Below, piece by piece: positions 34,538 through 43,589 of a stretch of 64,000 nucleotides of DNA; within the stretch, counting starts at the first letter, position 1, and every line of letters begins with the position of its first letter. The stretch spans positions 292,455-356,454 of the forward strand of contig NZ_KE384221.1 of assembly GCF_000424665.1 (NCBI RefSeq), in the 5' to 3' direction. This DNA is from Salinimicrobium terrae DSM 17865. GTDB taxonomy: Bacteria > Bacteroidota > Bacteroidia > Flavobacteriales > Flavobacteriaceae. The translations under genes were made by a program, and so were the position numbers. The notes under the pieces are model-generated. The model was not told the origin of the DNA. It was given only the letters and a program-made list of their open reading frames with translations, and ran no database searches.

Positions 34538-35287
34538 CTATTTTTTCACAAACTGCGAGATCTTACTAAGGTTCTTCATTGCCAGCACTCTTGCCGGGTT
34601 TGGGATCTTGTTTTTTGAAAGGGCTCTATAATCCTCTGCGGATTTTTGAACAATATTTTTGATGCTGCGGTTACTGGCACCACCGACTCTCATTTTGGTG
34701 ATCACCTTTGGCAGGTACGAGAATTTGAGATCAGGATCTTGTAAGATTCTCAGCATAAAATCATAATCCGCGGCAATAGAATAATTTAAGTCAAAACAGC
34801 CGTGTTTTTCATACACTTCTTTTTTAAGAAATAGGCTGGGATGGGCAGGCATCCAACCCCGGGTTAACAGGGAAGCTGTAAAGTCTTCACTTTTCCAGTA
34901 GCGGATAACTTGTGAAGTATTTTCTTTGCTTACATATTGCAAATCTCCATAAACACCGTCAGCTCCCGTTTCTTCAAAAGCTTTAGCTAATTCAGGAAGC
35001 ACATCTGCTGAAGCCAAGAGATCATCTGAATGAACAAAGCCAATGATGTCTCCGGTGGCATGGTAAATACCTTTGTTCAAAGCATCATAAATTCCCCGGT
35101 CTTTTTCGGAAATAATTTTAAGCTCTCCCGAAAATGCCTTTTTTGACACCTCTATGGTGTTGTCCTTTGATTTGCCGTCGATTAAAAGCACTTCCACGTT
35201 CTTGTAATTTTGTTCAGCAATGGATTGCAGGGCAGAACCTATACTTGCTTCAGAGTTGTAGGTTGCGGTTATTATTGAAATTTTCAT
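34538..35287 (-). CDS. GT2 glycosyltransferase
   Basis: A 249-residue GT-A fold enzyme without membrane segments. ITATYNSEASIGSALQSIAEQNY at the N-terminus, LLIDGKSKDNT and the metal-binding GFVHSDDLLAS (about residues 83-93) are typical of GT2; the HPSLFLKKEVYEKHG and DYDFMLRI segments resemble WcaE/WcaA-like transferases. It should add one sugar of the polysaccharide repeat unit at the cytoplasmic face. Repeats lie on both sides, so its position in the locus is looser than that of the GT4 genes. Confidence 0.85.
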   Translation of the reverse strand: MKISIITATYNSEASIGSALQSIAEQNYKNVEVLLIDGKSKDNTIEVSKKAFSGELKIISEKDRGIYDALNKGIYHATGDIIGFVHSDDLLASADVLPELAKAFEETGADGVYGDLQYVSKENTSQVIRYWKSEDFTASLLTRGWMPAHPSLFLKKEVYEKHGCFDLNYSIAADYDFMLRILQDPDLKFSYLPKVITKMRVGGASNRSIKNIVQKSAEDYRALSKNKIPNPARVLAMKNLSKISQFVKK

Positions 35288-35306
35288 TTTTATTTAATCT
35301 TAGTGC

Positions 35307-35407
35307 CCGTCAGTTCGAGTGATCCCGGCCTGTTCTCGATACACTTTCCACAACTGCTTTGCAGTTGTGAAAGCACTCGAACTGACGGTCGGGATCGTAT
35401 CGAGAAC
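35307..35407. repeat. Composite structured repeat with GC-rich arms
   Basis: A left end CCGTCAGTTCGAGTGA (35307-35322) and arm GATCCCGGCC are followed by TTCTCGATACA, a 30-bp inner hairpin (35344-35373) and the right strand CACTCGAACTGACGG. The returning arm is GGTCGGGATC, complementary to the left arm. Compare the copy at 28730, where both arms differ. Confidence 0.82.
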
Positions 35408-35546
35408 AAGGGCTGGATATTAAAAACTACTGTTCTGATAACTCGTGAAAATTTATTGTTTAGAAAAGGTGCTAGCCGACGTGGCAATCTGCCCCCTCGT
35501 CATTTACTCTATTTCTTGCTGCCATTTAGCCGCCAATTCACGAATG

Positions 35547-35604
35547 CCGTCAATTCGAGTGTTTTCTTTATTTGCTGTGCAAATGAGGAAAATGTATCGA
35601 GAAT
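35547..35604. repeat. Structured repeat, inverted single unit
   Basis: CCGTCAATTCGAGTG (35547-35561), an inner stem with TTTATTTG and CAAATGAGGAAAA, then TGTATCGAGAA. It carries one base change in the conserved strand (CAATTCG for CAGTTCG). Confidence 0.72.
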
Positions 35605-35677
35605 AGGCAGTTTTACTAATTCTTTGTCTTTTATTGAAAAAAAATGGTCTTGGAATTTGGTGCTTGTGATTTGATTT

Positions 35678-36250
35678 TCACTTCACAGCCGGCGTGGCAA
35701 TCCCATCTCCAATCACCCGCTCTCTCACTTCAACTGCAGGATTTCCCTGGTAGATCTTGTAAGGCTCCAGATCTTTCGTTGCCACAGAGTTCACTGCCAG
35801 TATACTGTGAGATCTGCAAATCACTCCCGGACAAACCACACTTTGCGCTCCGATCCATACCCCGTCCTCCAAAACAATATCCTTCACGATCAAATCAAAA
35901 GTTGGCTCTTTGTAGTTGTGATTCCCGCAAAGCAGCATGGCTCCCTGAGAAATGCATACATTGTTGCCTATGCTTACCTGCCCCAGGTTGTCGATCCACA
36001 CCTTTTCTCCTATCCAACTGTGGTTACCGATCTCAAGCTTGCAGGGATATTTGATATTTACGCCTGGCTTTATAACAACACCTTCACCAATCTTAGCCCC
36101 AAATAATCTCAATAGCTTCACCTTAATTCCCGAAACCGGGTTGAGTGGATTCAGAAAAAACAGCACATTAATGAAATACCAAAAAGATGTTTTCAATTTA
36201 CTCCCGGGTTGGTACCAGCTGTTGTCGTATTTAGAAAGATCTGTTTTCAT
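35678..36250 (-). CDS. WcaF-type hexapeptide acetyltransferase
   Basis: A 190-residue left-handed beta-helix enzyme that probably O-acetylates the polysaccharide. The N-terminus SKYDNSWYQPGSKLKTSFWYFINVLFF is typical of the WcaF family, followed by hexapeptide repeats (about residues 70-165) and GNPAVEVRER near the end. The start was set at the ATG at 36250; 37 more upstream codons are open, but they run into an intergenic repeat unit and resemble nothing. Substrate unknown. Confidence 0.87.
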   Translation of the reverse strand: MKTDLSKYDNSWYQPGSKLKTSFWYFINVLFFLNPLNPVSGIKVKLLRLFGAKIGEGVVIKPGVNIKYPCKLEIGNHSWIGEKVWIDNLGQVSIGNNVCISQGAMLLCGNHNYKEPTFDLIVKDIVLEDGVWIGAQSVVCPGVICRSHSILAVNSVATKDLEPYKIYQGNPAVEVRERVIGDGIATPAVK

Positions 36251-36262
36251 TAAGTTATAATT

Positions 36263-36345
36263 CTTCGAATTGATTTTGGCCTGTTCTCGATACACTGTCC
36301 CACCTGCTCTGCAGTTGTGCCAGCACTCGAACTGAAGGCCAAATG
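36263..36345. repeat. Structured repeat upstream of the acetyltransferase gene
   Basis: Degenerate left end, arm TTTTGGCC, TTCTCGATACA (36284-36294), inner stem around CTGCTCTGCAG, right strand CACTCGAACTGAAGG (36324-36338) and returning arm GGCCAAAT. Confidence 0.75.
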
Positions 36346-36382
36346 CTTCCAAATTGAGCATTCCACTTTCTGCTCCCGATTG

Positions 36383-36453
36383 CCAAAACCGTCAGTTCGA
36401 GTGAATACGGAACCGCAGGAGCGGTGAAGTATTTGTATCGAGAACAGGTTTTG
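36383..36453. repeat. Structured repeat, inverted unit with CCAAAACC arms
   Basis: Outer arms CCAAAACC (36383-36390) and GGTTTTGG (36446-36453) enclose GTCAGTTCGAGTGA, an inner stem AATAC.../GTATT with ACCGC/GCGGT, and TGTATCGAGAACA. Confidence 0.78.
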
Positions 36454-36531
36454 GACCACTGAGGACCAGGATAATATTGGGTACAGAGGAGTAGGAGCAA
36501 AAATTTTCAGTGGCCACCGAGTAAATTTAAA

Positions 36532-37488
36532 TTAAGCTAAAACCTTCTCCTCCTTCAGCAACTCGTCAAAATAAGCAATTGTTTTTACCAATCCTTCTTC
36601 TAATTTCACCTTCGGCTCCCAACCATTTAATTCCTTCTTCGCCAGGTCAATCAATGGTTTCCTTTGAGTAGGATCATCTTTTGGCAACTCTAAATGAATA
36701 ATTTTAGATGATGATCCAGTGAGTTCAATAATCTTATCAGCTAGTTCAAGCATAGTAAACTCTCCCGGATTTCCTAGGTTAACCGGCCCCAGAAAACCAT
36801 CCCTGCTGTTCATCATTCTTATCATCCCTTCCACCAGATCATCCACATATTGGAAACTGCGGGTTTGAGTTCCATTTCCAAAGATGGTAATATCTTCTCC
36901 TCTTAAGGCCTGAACAATAAAATTGGAAACCACCCTTCCATCTTCGGGATTCATATTGGGTCCATAGGTATTAAAGATCCTGATGATCTTGACTTTTACT
37001 CGATTTTGGTGATGATAATCCATAAACAATGTTTCGGCGGCTCTTTTTCCTTCATCATAACATGAACGAGTTCCGATAGGATTTACATTTCCCCAGTAGC
37101 TCTCCGGTTGTGGATGCACCTTAGGATCTCCGTAGACTTCACTGGTGCTGGCCTGCAGTATCTTTGCATTAACTCTTTTTGCAAGTCCAAGGGAATTTAT
37201 CGCTCCCATCACTGAAGTTTTCATCGTTTTAATGGGGTTGTACTGGTAGTGAACGGGGGAAGCCGGGCAGGCGAGGTTATAGATTTCGTCTACCTCTGCG
37301 TAATAAGGTTCTGTAATGTCGTGCCTTACCAATTCAAAAAAATGGTTTTCCAATAAATGAACTATATTTTTTTTATTTCCTGTAAAGTAATTATCCAGGC
37401 AAATAACCTCATTGCCTTCTTCTATGAGCCTTGTACAAAGGTGAGATCCTACAAATCCGGCTCCACCGGTTACTAAAATTCTTTTCAT
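36532..37488 (-). CDS. UDP-glucuronate decarboxylase (UDP-xylose synthase)
   Basis: A 318-residue SDR that converts UDP-glucuronate to UDP-xylose. Rossmann motif [11 protein letters not shown] (8-18), [22 protein letters not shown], active-site [11 protein letters not shown] (YxxxK) and the [10 protein letters not shown] segment are diagnostic of UXS and separate it from 4-epimerases. Its substrate would come from the ugd product in the same locus. It overlaps galE by 1 bp, so the two are translationally coupled. Confidence 0.92.
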   Translation of the reverse strand: MKRILVTGGAGFVGSHLCTRLIEEGNEVICLDNYFTGNKKNIVHLLENHFFELVRHDITEPYYAEVDEIYNLACPASPVHYQYNPIKTMKTSVMGAINSLGLAKRVNAKILQASTSEVYGDPKVHPQPESYWGNVNPIGTRSCYDEGKRAAETLFMDYHHQNRVKVKIIRIFNTYGPNMNPEDGRVVSNFIVQALRGEDITIFGNGTQTRSFQYVDDLVEGMIRMMNSRDGFLGPVNLGNPGEFTMLELADKIIELTGSSSKIIHLELPKDDPTQRKPLIDLAKKELNGWEPKVKLEEGLVKTIAYFDELLKEEKVLA

Positions 37489-38522
37489 TATTTATTTTTA
37501 ATATTTCTGATTTTCTTTTCCCAATTCCACGCCTTCAAAATTGATTTGTCTAAAGATGTTTTTGATTTCCAGCCAAGAATTTTTTCCGCTTTAGAAGTAT
37601 TCGCAAAAGCTGTAACTACGTCCCCGTACCTTCTCGGTCCAACTTTATATGTTAAAGACATAGCTGACATCTTTTCAAAACTCTGGATAACTTCCTTTAC
37701 GCTACTACCTTTTCCTGTCCCAAGATTGAAGACTTCGTAATTTTCCTTGTTTTCTCCGTTGATTAGTCGTTTTAAAGCCAACACATGTGCTTTTGCCAAA
37801 TCAACCACATCTATATAATCTCTTATGCAGGTTCCATCGGGTGTAGGATAATCATCTCCGTGAACGGTTAAGGAATTGTGAAGTCCTGCAGCTGTTTGTG
37901 TTATGAACGGCACCAGGTTTTGTGGTTTACCTTGAGGTAATTCTCCAATATTATTAGATGGATGTGCCCCAATGGGATTAAAATACCTTAAGGATATTAC
38001 GTTTAAAAAATTATTACTCTTACAGGTATCTTTAAGAATTTCTTCTCCTATTTGTTTTGTATTACCATAAGGAGAAGCTGCAGACTTTACTTCTGCGTCC
38101 TCTGTTATGGGACTAATAGAGGTATCACCATAAACTGTACACGAGGAACTGAAAATAAAATGTATTGGACGTTGTAATGAATGTAATTCCTGTAAAATAT
38201 AGACCAACGGCGAAAGATTATTTTCATAGTACTTTAAAGGGTTCTGTACACTTTCACCAACAGCTTTATGTGCAGCAAAATGAATGACACTTTCAATGTT
38301 GGTGTACTTGTTGAATAATTCTGAAACAGAATTTTTACATTTAAGATCTATTTTTTCAAAAATTGGATACTGCCCCGTGATATGTTCTATTCCATTGAGA
38401 ACTTCCATAGAAGAATTAGATAAATCGTCTGCAATTACTACTTCATAGTTGCTGTTTAATAATTCAACTACAGTATGAGAACCAATAAAACCGGCACCAC
38501 CGGTAACTAATATTCTTTTCAT
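37488..38522 (-). CDS. galE: UDP-glucose 4-epimerase
   Basis: A 344-residue SDR interconverting UDP-glucose and UDP-galactose (or the N-acetyl forms). Rossmann motif [11 protein letters not shown] (8-18), [14 protein letters not shown], active-site [12 protein letters not shown] (YxxxK) and [12 protein letters not shown] are classic GalE features, as is [17 protein letters not shown]. Supplies a galactose-type donor to the locus. It ends in a 1-bp overlap with the UXS gene. Confidence 0.94.
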   Translation of the reverse strand: MKRILVTGGAGFIGSHTVVELLNSNYEVVIADDLSNSSMEVLNGIEHITGQYPIFEKIDLKCKNSVSELFNKYTNIESVIHFAAHKAVGESVQNPLKYYENNLSPLVYILQELHSLQRPIHFIFSSSCTVYGDTSISPITEDAEVKSAASPYGNTKQIGEEILKDTCKSNNFLNVISLRYFNPIGAHPSNNIGELPQGKPQNLVPFITQTAAGLHNSLTVHGDDYPTPDGTCIRDYIDVVDLAKAHVLALKRLINGENKENYEVFNLGTGKGSSVKEVIQSFEKMSAMSLTYKVGPRRYGDVVTAFANTSKAEKILGWKSKTSLDKSILKAWNWEKKIRNIKNK

Positions 38523-38543
38523 TTGTTTTTATTCTGTAGGCTC

Positions 38544-38680
38544 CAAGCGTTAGGCTATGGGCTTTATGTAAAGTTTAATTGAAATTTCAATGATTATTAC
38601 TCGTCTTAACAGGTGCTTTTACAACTTGAATTTTGCCGAATTATTTAGCTTTTAGCTTAAAGCCTACAACCTATAGCATT
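38544..38680. repeat. Spacer with 7-bp-period word remnants
   Basis: A 158-bp gap between galE and a GT4 gene. GGCTCCAAGCGTTAGGCTA (38550-38568) and AGCTTTTAGCTTAAAGCCTA (38648-38667) are degenerate members of the 7-bp family. No promoter was recognised. Confidence 0.4.
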
Positions 38681-39829
38681 TTAGACAAACAACTCTCTGC
38701 TCGCGTCCACAGCTTTTGGATCGTTGCAATAGGCTTTTGCGAAATCAAAAGCATTTTTGGACCATACGTCATATTCAGATTGATCCATGCATGCTGCTTG
38801 TTCTATTGCTTTTATAAAATCCTCTTCTTCCTTTAAAGGAATATCGAATCCTGTTTTTTTAGATTTAAGATCTGCCCACGGAGTCTGATCTGAAATGATT
38901 ACCGGACACGCATTTTGCCAGGATTCCATGATCACGTGCCCAAAGTTTTCGTGAAAGGTAGGCAGCAACATAAAATGCTCATCTTTTAAAATCTCTTTTA
39001 ATTGATGGTTAGGTACCGCACCTAAGTAATTTACTGAAATATGTTTAGGCAGACTTTTAATAATCTCCTCACAATCCTTCCAGTAATCAGCTTCTTCTAC
39101 AGGACCAATGATGCTGAAAGTAATTTGAAACTGCTCATTTATACCGGACAAAAACTGAAGGGCCGCTTTCAGGTTCTTCTTTTTACTGATTCGGGAGAGG
39201 AAGAACAGTTTTAGCTTCCCTTGTTCTTTATTTTTCTTCGGAAATGATCCCGGCATTACTGCAGAAAGATTGGTAGCAACCTTTACTTTTGCCTCATTCC
39301 CAAAATGTTTTTTTATCTCTGCAGCCTCTGAAGCCGCTGTTGCATGAAAGTTGATCCTGCCGCTAACCCCGGAAATACGAAAAAGTTTTAAAAACAGTTT
39401 CTTCTTTAAGGGCTTTATCTGTAAAGCACCTTGCCCCAACATTCCCCGGGGTGCTAAAATGATTTTAGTAGTAATTCTTCTTAAAACCAATAATGGCTTT
39501 AAAGTGAAATTAACCGAAAATAGAGAGTTAAAGTAAACAGCATCATAGGCTTTTGATGCCAGTATTTCCCTGTAACGCTTTAAAGATTGATTTTCCTCAT
39601 CGAGATATATCACACGATAATTTTCTTTTTGCAGCCACTGGTTACTCGGAATATCGGGATACGCAGAATCTTCTCCCAGGTCTTTATTTGAGGTTACCAC
39701 ATCAAAGGCAATCTCATCTCCCAAATGGCTGATCAAATTGACTACCGACTGGATAGGACCACCGGCTTTGTACCCAGGCAAAAACCAATCAATAAAAATG
39801 AGAATCTTTTTTCCTGTGCTTTTTTTCAA
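38681..39829 (-). CDS. GT4 glycosyltransferase
   Basis: A 382-residue GT-B enzyme, cytoplasmic or membrane-associated. The N-terminus has ILIFIDWFLPGYKAGGPIQSVVNL, a donor/acceptor loop of GT4 type; ILAPRGMLGQGAL is in the middle; the C-terminal domain has FFLSRISKKKNL and the E-x7-E motif in HENFGHVIMESW. It should add one sugar of the repeat unit. It overlaps the preceding GT4 gene by 4 bp (coupled translation). Confidence 0.85.
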   Translation of the reverse strand: MKKSTGKKILIFIDWFLPGYKAGGPIQSVVNLISHLGDEIAFDVVTSNKDLGEDSAYPDIPSNQWLQKENYRVIYLDEENQSLKRYREILASKAYDAVYFNSLFSVNFTLKPLLVLRRITTKIILAPRGMLGQGALQIKPLKKKLFLKLFRISGVSGRINFHATAASEAAEIKKHFGNEAKVKVATNLSAVMPGSFPKKNKEQGKLKLFFLSRISKKKNLKAALQFLSGINEQFQITFSIIGPVEEADYWKDCEEIIKSLPKHISVNYLGAVPNHQLKEILKDEHFMLLPTFHENFGHVIMESWQNACPVIISDQTPWADLKSKKTGFDIPLKEEEDFIKAIEQAACMDQSEYDVWSKNAFDFAKAYCNDPKAVDASRELFV

Positions 39830-40860
39830 TTTGTAACTACAGAATTTAAGGTTGCAGACCAGGTATTTAAGCTGATCCTTTCTGCCAATTTTTTGCTGTT
39901 TCGGGACATTTGCAGGTACTTCTCTTCCGGTAAGGTTTGAATTTCCAAAAGTGTTTTTTTGAGTGCTTCCTTATCTGTAGCCCCATAAATAAACCCATTA
40001 TGCCCGTGGATCACAAATTCTGATGCGGCCCCTGTTTGCTGTGTTGTTATTACCGGCAGCCCGGCCAAAACCGCTTCATGAACCACCACGCCCCAGGCTT
40101 CGTATAAACTGGGAAGAATAAGGAAACCGGCATTTTCCAGCAACCCGGGCAAAGCTTCAGGCGCTACAAATGCATTGTGTTTTATATTGTCATGCTTTGG
40201 GATTTCCCCGGCCAAAGGCCCGTTTCCAATAATATGTACAGTTAACGCCAATTTATTCTCTCTAATAAGCTCATTAATCACATCAAAAAGGATCTTTAAA
40301 CCCTTATGTTCCACAAGCCGCCCTACAAAGGTTATTTGCTTAGTATAGCCAGACTGGGAAATCCCCTTAAAAAGCCGGTCATCTGCACAATAAAGCCCCC
40401 GTAAAATGTTTTCTGAAGAAAAACCCAGCTTGCTTGCAAATACATGCTGAGGAAAACCAGGAATCCAAATATGCGTAAAATATTTTTTGACCAATATGGG
40501 ACTCATTACCCCAGCAATTCGCTGTTTAAGATTACCCAGCCATTGATTGTCCATTCCCGTAATAACAGGCAATCCTTCTTTTTCAAAATGCAGCGCTGTT
40601 TCTAAATAGCGCTTATCTGCCCAACCGGCCACATATAAAAGGTCTGGCTGAAAAGCTATGGCTGTAGCTGTTAATTCCTGTGCACTAAGTCCATCACCAT
40701 CCAGTATTTCTATTCCCTTTTCTGGATTTATTTGAAAAGGAGCTTCCGGGCTTGGATTTTTTCTTATTACCAGGTATTCATTTCCTGCTTGTTGATGGTC
40801 AACCTGCATACAAGCCATCCAGTAACCTGTAAGACGGGAATATAAAACTAATATCTTCAT
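39826..40860 (-). CDS. GT4 glycosyltransferase
   Basis: A 344-residue GT-B enzyme. ITFVGRLVEHKGLKILFDVI opens the donor domain and the E-x7-E motif is in YEAWGVVVHEAVLAGLPVI. The N-terminal domain is short and atypical (YSRLTGYWMACMQVDHQQAG), suggesting a distinct acceptor. It overlaps its neighbours by 4 bp on both sides (wzy upstream, GT4 downstream), so it is part of a tightly coupled block. Confidence 0.84.
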   Translation of the reverse strand: MKILVLYSRLTGYWMACMQVDHQQAGNEYLVIRKNPSPEAPFQINPEKGIEILDGDGLSAQELTATAIAFQPDLLYVAGWADKRYLETALHFEKEGLPVITGMDNQWLGNLKQRIAGVMSPILVKKYFTHIWIPGFPQHVFASKLGFSSENILRGLYCADDRLFKGISQSGYTKQITFVGRLVEHKGLKILFDVINELIRENKLALTVHIIGNGPLAGEIPKHDNIKHNAFVAPEALPGLLENAGFLILPSLYEAWGVVVHEAVLAGLPVITTQQTGAASEFVIHGHNGFIYGATDKEALKKTLLEIQTLPEEKYLQMSRNSKKLAERISLNTWSATLNSVVTN

Positions 40861-42161
40861 TCCTCTATTACCTCCTCGGGGTCATTTACAGGATGTGATT
40901 GTATTGCCCAATAAAGCATAAACATTGGGGTGAATGCATTCATTGAAGCCGCCATCCAGGACTCGGTGATTCCTGCAAATAGTGTCAAAACTAAAAATGC
41001 AGCCGCCAAATTTCTCTGATTCGAGAGGTTAAAAACTTTATAAATAAAGAAGAAAAAAGCAACTAAACCTATTATACCAACATCCATCAACAAACTTAAA
41101 TATGAATTCCAAATTCCCGCCCAGTGCCTTGCTACTACACCAGATAGATTTTGGTCTACATATTCTTCAATGAAATATTGATCATACAGCATTCCCTGTC
41201 CAAACCAGGGGTTGAGCTTGATTTCCTCCCAGGCTATCTTCCATACTTCAGTCCGCCCACTTCCGGTTATTAAACTTTCGACCCTCAGTTCCTGCGAAAG
41301 TCCTAATGATTGAATTATAGCAACAGGATCAATAGACAAACTTATGTAGTATAGAGTGCCCAATGTTAGTAGGGAAACAGCTAGTAAAAGTTTATTCTGG
41401 AATAATCTGAAGGTAATTTCATATAAAATAAGACCAAACAATGCGGTTCGTGAGCCGGTGAAAATAATAATGGCAACTAAAATAATTTTAAGAAGAAGAA
41501 ATCCACGGCGGCTAAAATCTGTTTCATTTCTACTCTTTAATAGATCGATAATACCATAGCTAAATGCGGCTATGAGACCCAGTTCATTTGGGTTACCCAT
41601 GACACCTCTAAATCTCCCAACCAAATACATTTCGGGACCTCCAAAGATGAGCAAAGAGTTTAAACCGAAAACCAGAATTAAAAAACCCAGGATAATTTGT
41701 GAGGTGCTAGCCGGAAAATTGAAGTATGACTTTTCATAAAGTGTAAAAATTACTATGGCAATTAGCCAGTATGCCAAACCCCTAAGCACAGCATCAAATC
41801 CCAGTGGCGAAAATATCAAGCTTATAAATGTGGCATAAATGGCAAAGGGAAGAATATAGTTACCTGGATTCTTAGGGATACCTTTGTTGTAAAATAAATA
41901 TAAAAGCGCTCCTCCTAAAGCCAGGAAACGAAAATTTTGAGCAAAACTTAAACTGGGAGATAAATTAGACGCCAATATAAATGTAGCTAATAATAAAAGT
42001 AGTAGAAACTGAGGTATATCATCAGAACGTGAGCTAAAAAGATAGATTAATAAAGCGCCGCCGGCGACTACAAAATTTGTAAAAATTCCCAAAAGAATTA
42101 TAAGAACTACTGGCAGGAATAGGTTTTTATAAAGTAATATGGGATTTAGATATTTATACAA
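40857..42161 (-). CDS. Wzy-type polysaccharide polymerase / O-antigen ligase family
   Basis: A 434-residue protein with about 11-12 membrane helices and one larger periplasmic loop (about residues 255-350) containing GSGRTEVWKIAWEEIKLNPWFGQG, the Wzy_C/WaaL-family signature. In this position, beside wzx and the glycosyltransferases, it most likely polymerises the repeat units on the periplasmic side rather than acting as a ligase. It overlaps GT4 genes on both sides (4 and 16 bp). Confidence 0.85.
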   Translation of the reverse strand: MYKYLNPILLYKNLFLPVVLIILLGIFTNFVVAGGALLIYLFSSRSDDIPQFLLLLLLATFILASNLSPSLSFAQNFRFLALGGALLYLFYNKGIPKNPGNYILPFAIYATFISLIFSPLGFDAVLRGLAYWLIAIVIFTLYEKSYFNFPASTSQIILGFLILVFGLNSLLIFGGPEMYLVGRFRGVMGNPNELGLIAAFSYGIIDLLKSRNETDFSRRGFLLLKIILVAIIIFTGSRTALFGLILYEITFRLFQNKLLLAVSLLTLGTLYYISLSIDPVAIIQSLGLSQELRVESLITGSGRTEVWKIAWEEIKLNPWFGQGMLYDQYFIEEYVDQNLSGVVARHWAGIWNSYLSLLMDVGIIGLVAFFFFIYKVFNLSNQRNLAAAFLVLTLFAGITESWMAASMNAFTPMFMLYWAIQSHPVNDPEEVIEE

Positions 42162-43288
42162 ATCTTTATTTCTTTGATGGTTTTATCTATAACTTTTTCC
42201 CAGGTGAAATGTTCCCGAACTTTTTCTGTAGATCGTTTCTTTTTATCTAATATTTGAGTTTCAGAAAGCTGGAGGGCTGCTGAAACAGCTCTTGTAATTC
42301 CTGAGGTAATATCTTTACCAGCAATTAGCCAACCATTGCCAGCATCTACCATTTGGTTTACAGCCCCTACATCTGTTGCAATAATGGCAAGCCCTCTGGC
42401 CATTGCTTCCATAATAACATTAGGCATACCTTCAGAATAGCTGGGACAAACCAGCACGTCCATTTGATCTAAAATTTTCTGAAGCTCAACCTGTTCACGT
42501 ATTGCGCCGTGATATACTACATTAGGCTTTTTAATTTTTTCAGCCTCTTTAATAGGGCCAACAAAGTGAAATTCAAAATTTTGATCCTGTGTAGAGGACA
42601 AAAATTTATTTATTTCTACAATTCCTTTTCTCCTTTCGGCCCTTCCAACAAAAATGAACTTCCGCTTTCCTTTAGGCTTTCTTTGGCTAATATCTGAAGC
42701 TAACCAGCTTGCTCCTATTCCTGTAGGAATTTCAATTATTTTAGAGTTACTTCCAATCTTTCCAATAATATCAGAAACTTTTCCTCCATAGGAAAAAACA
42801 TAATCTGCTTTTGAAACATTATATTTTACCGGAAGCTTTAACATTTGAAGTTTTATCCCGGTTTTAAAATCAGGCCACTGCTGAAACATTTCATAGCCGT
42901 GAAAATTCACCCCAACAGGTATTTCCCTTTGTAAATTCTGTTTATTTTTAATTAAAGCCCAGCCGGAAAACCCCTTGGCATAAATAAAATCTGGCAGTTC
43001 CCTGTTAATTACTGCTTTATATACTTTGTATGAATACAAATACTGCTCGTATAGGTAATGCCCCGGGAATTTTTTTGCACGGGGATATTCAACTTCAATT
43101 ATGTTTAGAAATTTTAGTTCTTCTGAGGAAAAAGGATCTTCATTGTTGGCTAAAGCTTCATCTCTATAGTGGTACAAATCTACATAAACCTCTTTTTGTG
43201 CCAGATACTTAGCAAGAAAGTAGGAGTGTTTCTGCATCCCTCCCATTACGTATGGATAAATACCGTTAGTTAGCAGTGCTATCCTCAT
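42146..43288 (-). CDS. GT4 glycosyltransferase
   Basis: A 380-residue GT-B enzyme. The N-terminal ALLTNGIYPYVMGGMQKHSYFLAKYL is a standard GT4 start with the GG loop; FIFVGRAERRKGI begins the donor domain, and the E-x7-E motif lies in YSEGMPNVIMEAMARGLAII. It overlaps wzy by 16 bp and the small upstream gene by 23 bp. Confidence 0.87.
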   Translation of the reverse strand: MRIALLTNGIYPYVMGGMQKHSYFLAKYLAQKEVYVDLYHYRDEALANNEDPFSSEELKFLNIIEVEYPRAKKFPGHYLYEQYLYSYKVYKAVINRELPDFIYAKGFSGWALIKNKQNLQREIPVGVNFHGYEMFQQWPDFKTGIKLQMLKLPVKYNVSKADYVFSYGGKVSDIIGKIGSNSKIIEIPTGIGASWLASDISQRKPKGKRKFIFVGRAERRKGIVEINKFLSSTQDQNFEFHFVGPIKEAEKIKKPNVVYHGAIREQVELQKILDQMDVLVCPSYSEGMPNVIMEAMARGLAIIATDVGAVNQMVDAGNGWLIAGKDITSGITRAVSAALQLSETQILDKKKRSTEKVREHFTWEKVIDKTIKEIKICINI

Positions 43289-43580
43289 TTACCTTATACT
43301 TGAAGTGTTTAATACCATCAGGATGGTCATAAAGATTTTGGACGATTTGCTCCTTTGAAAGTTTATCTTTTCCGGTCATTAAGTATTTGAGAAATTCAGC
43401 AAAGCGTAGTCGCTCCTTATAAATTTGACTTAAAGTTGAATCACGAATAGTTTTAGGATCGATTTTTAATTGCTTAAAGTGCTCCACACCACTATTGACT
43501 TCATTGTGATTTGATTTCACATAAATTGAATTGTCTTCATTTAAATAAAAATTTCTACCACCTTTATTCTTGGTTGTCAT
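43266..43580 (-). CDS. Small hydrophilic protein of unknown function in the polysaccharide locus
   Basis: A 104-residue ORF that I do not recognise. It has no signal peptide or membrane segment, is rich in Lys, Asn and Asp, and ends with a predicted helical region (SLSQIYKERLRFAEFLKYLMTGKDKLSKEQIVQNL split by short loops). It lies in the same strand and operon as the glycosyltransferases, 9 bp after one GT4 gene, and overlaps the next by 23 bp, so it is probably translated. It may be a fragment of a larger enzyme or a partner protein of a neighbouring transferase. Confidence 0.6.
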   Translation of the reverse strand: MTTKNKGGRNFYLNEDNSIYVKSNHNEVNSGVEHFKQLKIDPKTIRDSTLSQIYKERLRFAEFLKYLMTGKDKLSKEQIVQNLYDHPDGIKHFKYKVNEDSTAN

Positions 43581-43589
43581 AAATGTATA

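Noticed and set aside
35303..36054. Plus-strand ORFs of 123 and 136 codons
   Set aside because: They run through repeats or antisense to the WcaF-like gene.
36251..36361. N-terminal extension of the WcaF-like protein
   Set aside because: The extra codons lie in a structured repeat; the family N-terminus begins at 36250.
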